Origin: Volvox africanus
Lineage: Eukaryota; Chlorophyta; Chlorophyceae; Chlamydomonadales; Volvocaceae
Direction of reading: 5' to 3'
DNA length: 64,000 nucleotides
NCBI GenBank assembly: GCA_030268105.1
Contig: BSDZ01000019.1
Location: 908,001-972,000 of the forward strand
Positions within the stretch are counted from its first letter, which is position 1. Each line of letters opens with the position of its first letter. Of this stretch, positions 55,649-64,000 are shown one piece after another. The notes beneath the pieces are model-generated. The model had not been told where the DNA came from, did not search any database, and saw only the letters and a list, made by a program, of their open reading frames with translations. The position numbers and the translations under genes were made by a program.

Positions 55649-57046
55649 GACAGCACGACCGAGATCCTCCGTGAGTATATCCAATGGACTAAGATTGCTC
55701 TTGTCAATGCCAGCCATGCAAGGGACCTCTACAGAAAGATCAAGATGAGACAGTCCATTAGCGAACCTATTTTGCTACCAAGCTTGTTGTATTCCTCTTC
55801 ACTGTTCATGCACTCATCTGCACGTCTCAATGTTAAGTGCCAAGTGCCGATGGTCATGCTCGTAACAAGCCAACACATTATGGTGAGATTCAAGGACAGG
55901 GTAAGACTTTGGGAGTGAAAATGTTACAACTTATGATGCAAAATATTATATACGGACGTGATGGCTATCAGCACCGAATCCTGGCTGTATCCCTCTTTGC
56001 TGCTCATGCACTTACCTGCACGTCTCAATTGTTAAGTGCCAAGTGCCGATATGCTCACATGACAAGCCAAACACATCAGGATGTGATTCAGGGGCAGCAG
56101 AAGACTTAAGGAGTGAAAAGGTTACAACAAAGGTTACAAAGGTCCAGAATGTGAGATGCGGGTGTGTCAGCTATCAGAACCGACTCCAGGTGATCATAAT
56201 CTAATCGGGTATCAATGCTCAGGCTTGGCTAGGGCCAAACATAGTTCAGTTTAGTTCAGTATAATAGTATTGATGATTGTCCAATTAGAGCTTGTGAAAA
56301 GCTTACGCTATCCGGCCGTCCTCGCATGTCTTATACTCGTGTATGCCTTGTATACCCCTATACTCTCATATGACATATCAGTGTGTGGTAAATATCACAC
56401 CAGATGCCCCATCAGCAAGTGTGATAAACCCTAGTAAACGTGTCACCGATGTTCACACACGGTATATTGTCAATACCAAGTCTTCCTGGCATTTATGTAG
56501 TGTGAATGGCCGAACATCAATATTCGGTTGTATAGCTTGACTGTCATGGTCATCACTGTGATCATATCTCACACCACACCATTACGCTTATACCTTCGCA
56601 ACCACGGTGTAGATATCACTATTAATTATGCACATAAATAATATGAGCCTAAGCGCTCTCTTACTTAATTATTCTGTGATGCGTGCGCGAACTTGCCTTC
56701 GCACGGTATCTCGCACCTTGAGTCGCACTTTTCACACTTATGCATTGATCACGCAAGCATTGATGTAATAATATTGCAAATATTATTCCATATTGATTTA
56801 CACCAACTATTGTTAATTAACTACGTATGCCTGCTCAATCCGCACATTCATCAGTTGTCATCAGTCCGCACATTCATCGGTTATGCTGGCAGCGCCACAC
56901 ATATGATATTGATCTCGTGGATTTACCAATGCAGGATTATGCAAATGTATACAGATATTGTTCATCATCACAATGCATTCAATTACAGGTCAGCAATCGT
57001 CTTGTCAGGTAGCATTGACCGACGCATTGATGTAATTGAGCCAAAA
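55649..57046 (-). repeat. Old LTR-like sequence with duplicated U5-like piece
   Basis: Two direct copies of about 138 bp (near 55793-55930 and 55990-56128), both with CTGCACGTCTCAA and AAGTGCCAAGTGCCGAT, precede a longer inverted LTR-like region. That region includes CCGGCCGTCCTCGCA at 56314, CCGAACATCAATATTCGG near 56512 and an end GCATTGACCGACGCATTGAT near 57012. Coding frames in it are not credible. Confidence 0.6.
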
Positions 57047-57500
57047 TACAAGACAGGCAATCATCATCTAACCGGGTATTAATGCTTAGGCCCGGCTCAG
57101 GCCAAACGAAGCATAGCTTAGTTCGTTATGATATATAATATTGATGATAGTCCGATTAGAGGTTGCAAAAAGCTTATATTATCCGGCCGTCCTCGCACAT
57201 TTTGTACTTGTCATATTGGTGCACGGTGCATATCACACCAGATCCTTGATCCTCAAGTGTAATAAACCCTAGCAAGCGTATCACTGATATTTGCACGCGG
57301 TATATTGTCGATATCAAGCCTTCCCGGCATATATGCAGCGCCATGCATATGATATCGATCTCACATATTTATCACTCCAGAATCATACAAAAATATATCA
57401 TATTCAGTGATCATAATGCATTCAATTACGGATCAGCAGTCGTCTTGTCAGGTCGCATCGACCAACGCATCAATGATAACTGAGCCCTAGTAAATTATTA
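57047..57500 (-). repeat. Second copy of the old LTR-like sequence
   Basis: Repeats the order of the preceding copy: GGTATTAATGCTTAGGC near 57076, CCGGCCGTCCTCGCA at 57183 and GCATCGACCAACGCATCAAT near 57456. It lacks the U5-like part. Confidence 0.6.
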
Positions 57501-57713
57501 TTACTCCTGGCCGAAGCCTGGCGTGTGTTAAGGGGGAGACAGCACTGAGGGGGTACACTCATAGATTCCCTATACTCCTATCTCCACCGCTGTCCCGGTT
57601 GATCGTCCATCTTCTTCGACCAACGTTGAACCATTATCGCTAGGCCACACGCCACACTTTCGCTGTGGGAAGCGAACCGTTCTTGCAACTTGCCGGAGTC
57701 AGGTGCTCCTGTA
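57501..57713. other. Unassigned spacer
   Basis: No coding frame, repeat or RNA feature recognised. It ends at the TTC target of the CACTA-like transposon. Confidence 0.5.
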
Positions 57714-57716
57714 TTC

Positions 57717-58220
57717 AACTATAACAAGGAATTCGTGCGTTAGCTCGCGTTAGGCTCGCGTTAGGGACCCCTAACGCAAGCTTAACGCGAACTAACGCAA
57801 GCTAACGCAAAGCCTAATGCAAATCAAACGCATTGCGTTATTGTTTGCGTATCGCTAACGCAATCCTAACGCACCTAACGCAATCGCAAATAAACTTTTT
57901 TGGGAGGGAACGAAAATGTTTGCGTTTACTTTGCGTTAGCTAACGCAACCTAACGCGAACTTACGCAATGTCAAACGCACCCACATAGATTCTAAGGTGT
58001 GCGTTAGGCCTAACGCAACGCAAGCGTTAGAGACCCATACGCAAGCAAAAATACATAGCGTGCATGGAAGTTAACGCACTTAAAGTTCTCTAACGCACAA
58101 TATACGCACGCCTAACGCGCATTAACACGCATTAACGCATGCTTGCGTATGCTGCGAATAATGCATACATAGCTAGCAGTTGTGGGTTGCGCAAAAGTTT
58201 TATACGCATGTAACTAACAT
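57717..58220. repeat. Left terminal repeat and subterminal GCGTTAG array
   Basis: Roughly twenty copies of GCGTTAG or CTAACGC in both orientations with variable spacing, often paired as inverted repeats (GCGTTAGCTAACGC near 57936). They would bind the element's own DNA-binding protein, by analogy with TNPA sites. Confidence 0.8.
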
Positions 58221-58768
58221 ATTCGCACGCTTTCGCAAGGTCTTATGCGTGCGATAGCAACATTCGCGCCACTTTCGCTTTGCGTACGAGGCAGCCTCGC
58301 ATCCTTGCTCACTGCAACTACTTTTGGTCGTTCTGGTTATTTCTTTACTGTTTCAGTTATCGTTCCTGTTATTGTTTGCTGTTTTGCCCACCCGCTGCAG
58401 AATTATTTTTGTGTGTACGGAAACTATCCTGTCATAATGTATGTAGCTGTTATGAAGAATATCAATAGGATTTCAGTTTTGATAGATGAAGATATTTTAG
58501 GCAATAATTTACAGCTCATTATTCGGAAAGCATCCAGGTAAGCAGCCATTGGTGAGTGACTACCCATTAATTCAACGAAACAATAAAATTTCTACACATC
58601 CAATCCTGCCAATCAAATTTTGTTTATAAGTTAAATAATCATTTGTACCATGCACCAATCATTTCAATCATCATTAGGTACATACATCCTAACTTCATCT
58701 GCCACCGCACATTTAGCAGCCCGCTCTAACATAAGCTTAGAAACAAACATGATAGATGTTAGTTCTAT
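58221..58768. other. Transposon interior downstream of the gene
   Basis: A plus-strand frame at 58245-58541 is hydrophobic (98 codons) but lacks support. Poly(A)-like AATAAA near 58581 lies on the wrong strand. Otherwise nothing recognised. Confidence 0.4.
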
Positions 58769-61453
58769 CTAATAGTCTTCTATTTCACTATCGTCGTTGT
58801 CGTCGTCCTCTCGTGCACTGGTGGCATCATCCTGCTCGTCCTCACTCCTCTCGTCCTTGCTCACCTCCTCCTCAAACAACTCCTGAAAAGTTCAGAAAAG
58901 GAAAATTATACTTATTTACATGCATATATATAAAGGTATATTAAGCCGACACGACCCAGCAATCATTTTTGGTTACGATATTTTTAATCATGTCTAGGAT
59001 GGGCAGTGCTTCTAGGTACTATGTATGTGGACACTTTGTTACCTGTTTCTTCTTACTCCCTGAGCCCCCACGTTGACGTCGTGCCCGTGTACATCGCACA
59101 TCTTCCGAAGCACTCTTAACCTTTATCAGTTGAAACAACACATATTAGAATATTACATTCATACAAGCAGGAAATTAAGACAACAAGCTGAACTCAGGAA
59201 ATTTACCTTCTTTCGCCGGTGGTCGTAACTGTCATTATTGTCGTCACCGTCCGTAGACTTGTCTTCCACCGGCACCTGCTGGTCCAAAATACGTGAAGGG
59301 ACTAGGTAGTGATAGCAAATATAATTAAAAAGTAATTAATGTCGGGCCTCAATATATTGTACCTTTCTTTTGATGCCCGTGCTTGTCCGTCTCACTTTTG
59401 TGGATGGCCGCACATTGCCGTCGTTTGTTACCTTCAAGGGCCACCGTTAACATACATATATGATTTTAGAAATGATAAGCTTATATTTTCTTTTTAAAAA
59501 GAGAAAAACAAATCGACGTATACCACATCAAACCACAAAGCACGCAGCAAATTAAAAGAATAGAACGAAACATAAAATTACAACTCACTAAAACGGGAAG
59601 ACAGGATGAATATTCATTAATGGGCTGTACCTTTTTCGCTGCCGCCTTGCTTGAGTTCGTAGCATTCCTGCTGGAGTTCCTTGCCTTAGAGGGCTGTGGA
59701 CTCTTTGCCTACATGAAAAGGAAGTATGTTTGAGGAAAATAGGAACAATTACATAAAAGACAAAAAGGAGAAAACAGGTTAAAGGACATTAATGACCTGT
59801 ACATCCCTGTACATGCAATCCATAATGTACATCACCCATCCTGCAATAACCTTGCTAAGCGCGCCTGGAAATTTGCACACCCCATCAACCACTCTCTTTA
59901 CCACTATTATTTGGACTAACCTGTCGGCGTCTAGCGGCCTGGATCTCCTCCTTCTGATGTATGCAAGCTGCATTGGTAGCCAGCACCATCATCAATGCAT
60001 CTTCACCATGTGCGGGCTACTTTTGGCGTTTGCTAGTGCGCCCATCCTGAGTTCCTGGCGGTTCGTCATTTCGGCCGCTTTTCTGCGGTTTGGTAGCAAT
60101 TAAGCATTTTGTAAACAAGGAAATAAAGGCATGAAAACATTGTTATTGTTGTACTAGCTAAAATAAAAAACAAAGGTTATGCATGAACTGTGATGTACTT
60201 TCTGCAAACATACTAAGAAGTACGTACTATTATGGTGGCGAAGCAGCAGCAATAATTAAAGTGAACACATGCATAATCGCATCTTACCGTAGTGCCTTTT
60301 GGCAACTCCAGTGCACCAAGGCCTGGTGTATGCTGAGCTGTTCCACCAGCTCCAACCGGCACTGGAGTGGCTGGTACGGCAAAGGATGTCTTACTGCTTT
60401 CAATCTGCTTCCGCTGCGCAAGTGCATTAATAAGCTCCTGCTGCCGATCTGTCACATTCAAATCCTCCATCACAATGCGGCGCTCACTGGGACCCGCATC
60501 TGGGTTATCTGGCTGAGTGTACTTGAAGCTCCTCCAGGCTGCCCAAGACTCCTTGTTCCACAGCTTCTTCCATGGCTTCTTCTCAAACTCATCTACATAT
60601 AAATAATATGAAGACGAACATCAACGCCAGATGCCATGATACACATCATTGTCGAAAGTTTTCGTAATCCCTTACATAGCGTAAGCGGCATGGCATGTCC
60701 TTTGTCGTAAAACAAATCTTTGGCCCGCGTTTACCCCATATTCCATTTTTCAAAATACATAGAAAGGATTTTTTTATCAAACAACCTGATCAAAATATGT
60801 TGTAAAAAAGTATATGGATGATAAGTAGCAGTACGAGCTCACAAACCTGGCTTGCAGGCAAGTTCCTCCTTTTGGGTGGCCTTCACCTTTTCGTACCTTG
60901 CATGTTGGGCATTGTAATCCGTTGCGTATCTACAAAGTACATGGGATGCACCGAATAAAAGTGCTTACTTTTTATACTGTGCATGCTTCATTCTATTGTT
61001 GTCTGTTCCCACTGAAAGTAAGCTAATGATATGGATGGCATGTATGATGACCACAAACAAGATAATCACTAGAAGCATAACAGTAGGAAAATAAACATGT
61101 ACGTACTTTTTCTTCTTGAAGCAGTCGACCGTAACTCTTGGCTGTAAGTCAGCCACTTGTGCAAAGCCAGCAGCAAAGCACTTATCCCAAACGGGCTGCA
61201 GATGCGGCACACGTTGAATATCCTTCACAATGAGGACCCGTGGATTCTTCAGGCTGCTGTCGAGGTTGTACGGCACGTTGTTGCGGACGGCTTTGTTGAT
61301 GGCGGCCTGCTCATATGACCTGTTCCGCTTTGATGGCTCACCACGATCATGATCCTTTCGTATACTGATTCTGCTTACTTCAGGGGATACCAATTGAACA
61401 GATGGCTGTTTTAGGGATATATGGATAGTTATTTCTTCTGAGCCTGGTTCCAA
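58769..61453 (-). CDS. Multi-exon gene inside the CACTA-like element, function unknown
   Basis: Exon model on the minus strand: (start unknown, at or before about 61372)-61107; 60929-60847; 60592-60288; 60082-59921; 59708-59631; 59431-59363; 59275-59207; 59120-59043; 58882-58769. Every intron begins GT and ends AG, and the phases join without shift: ...CFKKK/KYATDYNAQHARYEKVKATQ..., then KP/DEFEKKPWKKLWNKESWAAW. The later exons are whole codons (78, 69, 69, 78 and 114 nt). Visible features are a basic N-terminal part (SYEQAAINKAVRNN), a Gln-rich helix (TDRQQELINALAQRKQIESS), Lys/Arg-rich middle exons, and a very acidic C-terminus (SAREDDDNDDSEIEDY, TAG). One in-frame TAG lies in exon 60082-59921 after SKRQK, so the copy may be broken or that exon may hold a tiny intron. 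The charge pattern suits a DNA-binding accessory protein like TNPA, but I do not recognise the family. Confidence 0.65.
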
Positions 61454-62169
61454 GCCTTCCCCTTAAAATGTGCATGACGTTTTTTATGCGATGACAAAAT
61501 AATAACCGTGCTGAAAATTGTGGCGTGAATCCGTTGAAGTATTCATTCCCGTGCAGCGATTGAACTAATCTGCCTTGCAATATGTCTGGATTTGGGAAGC
61601 ATTGGGGTCATAGAGTACGTCTCACACATGGTCAATTTTCATGGTCAATTTTCACACCTACGCAAAGCTGCTATGGTGCTTGCCGGAAAAGGCTATATAA
61701 TTTGGGGGGCCTGCTCGATGTGTAACTGTGGCTCTTGGTGACTTTGTTTGGGTCTCCATCTGGCAACATTGTTGCCTGGCTACTGTGTAAGGTTTGCTGT
61801 TGCCAACTTTCTGCGATCCTTACCCACGCTTGCTAACTCCGGCAGCTTGCTGCTCAATAATTAGAAACCCTTCCATAACTAGAAAGGTAGCCATGAACAG
61901 ACATGTGTGGCACTTAAGAGTTTTATGTTACAAAGTAAGCCACATGTACAGGTTCTAAATCCAGATAATGGTAGCGATTTAGCGATGTTAACAAGCGTTC
62001 ACCAGAGCAATCTCTTGTACAACGACTAGTATTCATAGCGCTATCCTAAATTGAAATTAACTTTGAAGATATCTTATGCACAAAGTCTCCAATGCTACTG
62101 CACAATAAGAGCAAGTAAGCAAACTAAATAAATCCGGCAAACCAGTGCTCTGAACATTATTATGCGCTA
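61454..62169. other. Transposon interior upstream of the gene
   Basis: May hold the promoter and first exon. A minus-strand frame at 61580-61380 is probably not real. A duplicated GGTCAATTTTCA occurs near 61630-61650. Nothing else recognised. Confidence 0.4.
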
Positions 62170-62567
62170 TCTACATAAACTTTGCGTAAACTGCGTTACA
62201 GTGCGTTACGTGCGTATGGTAACGCACTGTACGCAAGATATATGCAAGCTGTTTGCGTAAAGTTAACGCGTGCGTTAGGTTTGCGTTAGGCTCGCGTTAG
62301 AACATACGCAAGCCCCCGATTTTCGAGCACCACGAAATGTAATGAAAATTGCAGGGAACTTTTATACTCATTATAAATATTGTTATTATTTAAACAAACT
62401 TGAAAACGACGCACTATAACAGACGTTCTGTCAAGTTTTCTATTTCTTTGCGTTAGGCTCGCGTTAGGCTAACGCAATCCCTAACGCACAAAACGTAACC
62501 TTACGCACACATACGCGCCCTAACGCAGCCTAACGCGAGCCTAACGCACGAATCTCTTGTTATAGTG
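62170..62567. repeat. Right subterminal CTAACGC array and terminal repeat
   Basis: A dozen or more GCGTTAG/CTAACGC and TTACGC variants in two clusters (62180-62310 and 62448-62550), ending in the inverted terminus CGAATCTCTTGTTATAGTG. Confidence 0.8.
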
Positions 62568-62570
62568 TTC

Positions 62571-63124
62571 ACCAGGCCTCCTGTAATCTGCACCGTCCAT
62601 GTCACGTTATCTACCACCACATGACACCCTGCGCTTTGTCCTGGCGGAGGGTAGTTAGCCCCCTACGGCCCGCTTCACCCGCTGGGGAATTCTGCACCCC
62701 TCGAAGAGGTCACCATCTAAGGCTCATGCGAGGTGCGACCTAGTCATGCTTCAGTAGACTCAGATCAATTTCTTGTCCAGCTCCAGCGCGGCCTTGTTCG
62801 TCCATGTTCTCCTCATCCACGGCTCCTAGCCTTCTGGTGATGGATTTGCAATCACTTTCCCCACTGGTTGCTCTGAGTTATGCCTCAAACAACCCGTGGT
62901 GACAGCGGTGGAAACAGTTAATTTTGGCTAATTTTGAAATGAGGTCAAACGTTGCTTATTTGATGATTAGAGGTTGAAGACAAAATCATTCCTCTCCACG
63001 CACTGGTTCCTAAAATCCTCCATAAACAGGGTCTGCTCACATGCAGCCTGAGTGACTTTGCCAGGCTGTTCACGTCATACTGCACCAGGTCATTGCCTCG
63101 TCCATCCCTGACTGTTGTTCCGTC
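62571..63124. other. Unassigned DNA right of the transposon
   Basis: No convincing coding frame or repeat recognised. Confidence 0.5.
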
Positions 63125-63385
63125 TTGTCCCTCTTTCCTTGCCCTCCCTCCCTCCCTGTCCCTCCCTCCCTCCCTGTCCCTCCCTCCCTGTCCTTCCCCT
63201 TTGTCCCTCCCTGCCCTTCCCTCCCTGACCCTCCCTCCCTGTCTCTCCCTCATTGTCCCTCCCTCCCGGTCCCTCCCTGCCCCTCCCTCCTTGCCCATCC
63301 CTCCCTATCCTTCCCACCCTGTCCCTCCCACCCTGTCCCTCCCACCCTGTCCCTCCCTCCCTACCTCCCACCCTATCCCTCTCTC
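63125..63385 (+). repeat. CCCT/CCTGT polypyrimidine minisatellite
   Basis: Tandem CCCTCCCTCCCTGT-like units of irregular length; pure pyrimidine apart from a G or A about every 10-20 bases. The minus strand has runs of GGGAGGGAGGG that could form G-quadruplexes. Long frames across it on both strands are artefacts of the repeat. Confidence 0.85.
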
Positions 63386-64000
63386 TACCCTCAGTGGACT
63401 TAATTTGGTCTTAGGCTAAGTCTCGGCTACACCCCGGCTAAGTTCCAGCAAAGCCCTGTTAAGTTGTGGACGGTGCAAACCGTCACAGTTACCTATCTAG
63501 CAGTTGCAGGGCGGCAGTTGTGACAGGCAGTTGCAGGGTGCAAGGTGATAGGTGCTGAGCAGCCGCCAAGTGGTAGGAAGTTGCTGGTGGTAGGTGCTAG
63601 GCAACTACCCAATGGTAGAGAGCTGCATAGACACTTGACTGCAGTGCTCCAGGGAGTGGTTGATCAGAAGCCATCAGAACTAGTAATTAAGGGTGCCTGA
63701 ACTCTGCAATAGTCACCCAACAGCTAGCAATCGTCTAGTGTCTTACACTTCTGACCTCTTCTGACTACTGTAGTACATCATTGCGGCGGTATACTTCCTC
63801 TATCTCCTTAACAAGTCCAGTCATGGATTTTAGGCATCTAAGTTCGGGATAAGGCTAACCTCCGCTAAGCATGGCTAAGTTAAAAGAAGCCTGGAAAGCA
63901 TCTCGGTGCTAAGCCTGATTATTTTTAGCTGAACCCGAAGAAACCCTGAAACGGCAAGGTTTGGCCACCTATAGTCCGGACTTAGAGCATGAAGTCCAAG
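63386..64000. other. Unassigned DNA
   Basis: Short imperfect repeats of GGTAGGTGCTAGG type near 63530-63620 and CTAAG-rich sequence near 63840-63930. No gene recognised. Confidence 0.45.

Larger units (their letters stand above)
57717..62567. mobile_element. CACTA (En/Spm-like) DNA transposon, 4.85 kb
   Basis: Left end AACTATAACAAGGAATTCGT and right end, inverted, CACTATAACAAGAGATTCGT; both continue GCGTTAG.CTCGCGTTAGG. The flanks are TTC on both sides (57714-57716 and 62568-62570), the 3 bp duplication expected for CACTA elements. The left first base has changed C to A. Dense CTAACGC/GCGTTAG repeats lie next to both ends, as the subterminal binding sites do in En/Spm. No TNPD-type transposase was seen, so it may be non-autonomous. 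Confidence 0.82.

Noticed and set aside
57735..58220. Reading the CTAACGC clusters as a CRISPR array or telomere-like tract
   Set aside because: Units are 7 bp, in both orientations and irregularly spaced, and they lie only next to the two transposon ends.
58245..58541. Hydrophobic 98-codon plus-strand frame in the transposon
   Set aside because: No signal, no splice support, opposite strand to the phase-consistent gene.
59779..59860. An additional exon of the transposon gene between 59921 and 59708
   Set aside because: Candidate acceptors give a stop or break the phase with the next exon, whereas joining 59921 to 59708 directly keeps the phase.
63090..63419. Pro/Ser/Leu-rich or Gly/Arg-rich proteins on either strand
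   Set aside because: Pure consequence of the polypyrimidine repeat; every frame is open.

Overview
The window is nuclear DNA of a eukaryote. It is almost entirely nested and decayed LTR retrotransposons, plus one CACTA-type DNA transposon at the right end. There are no bacterial operons, rRNA genes, tRNA genes or CRISPR arrays. Chromodomain-bearing Ty3/gypsy elements, a Ser/Pro-rich cell-wall-like reading frame and intron-rich coding DNA suggest a green-lineage host, perhaps a charophyte or other green alga. That is an inference of low confidence.

Three Ty3/gypsy families are recognised. Family A (LTR about 815 bp, TGTTGTAC...GGATACAACA) and family B (LTR about 825-833 bp, TGTTGTGC...GAGGTACAACA) are related and share gag, a methyltransferase-like domain, protease, RT, RNase H, integrase and chromodomain. 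Family C has a 354 bp LTR (minus strand TGTAGGAAAC...GGGGCTGCTACA) and a different gag. Layout: A1 (1-3682), A2 (3683-9591), inverted LTR scraps (9592-10225), A3 (10226-16239) carrying a solo LTR-B that itself carries a solo LTR-A, and B4 (16240-22322, minus) split by about 2.4 kb of foreign DNA that holds a Pro-rich reading frame ending in a sunset-like domain. Next come A6 (22323-28627), split by B5 (22783-27383), then A7 (28628-47978, minus). A7 contains C8 (32097-45996), which contains the nearly intact B9 (35316-42775). A pile-up of family B LTRs and pol pieces follows (47979-54635), then a family A tail with a divergent LTR (54636-55648) and older LTR remnants (55649-57500).

From 57717 to 62567 lies a CACTA-like transposon: inverted ends, a 3 bp TTC duplication, and dense subterminal CTAACGC arrays. 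It carries a minus-strand gene of at least nine exons whose splice phases fit. The last 1.4 kb holds a polypyrimidine CCCT/CCTGT tract and otherwise unassigned DNA.

In the best-preserved retroelements gag ends in UAG-G and pol continues in the same frame, which suggests stop-codon readthrough. Between gag and protease all families carry a domain resembling a Dam-type N6-adenine methyltransferase. Its NPPY motif is kept in family C and replaced by IPSS-like sequence in A and B. Target-site duplications (CCTCG, CAATG, CTTTG, TCGTA, CCTGC, GGAGG, CTAAG) give the relative order of many insertions.
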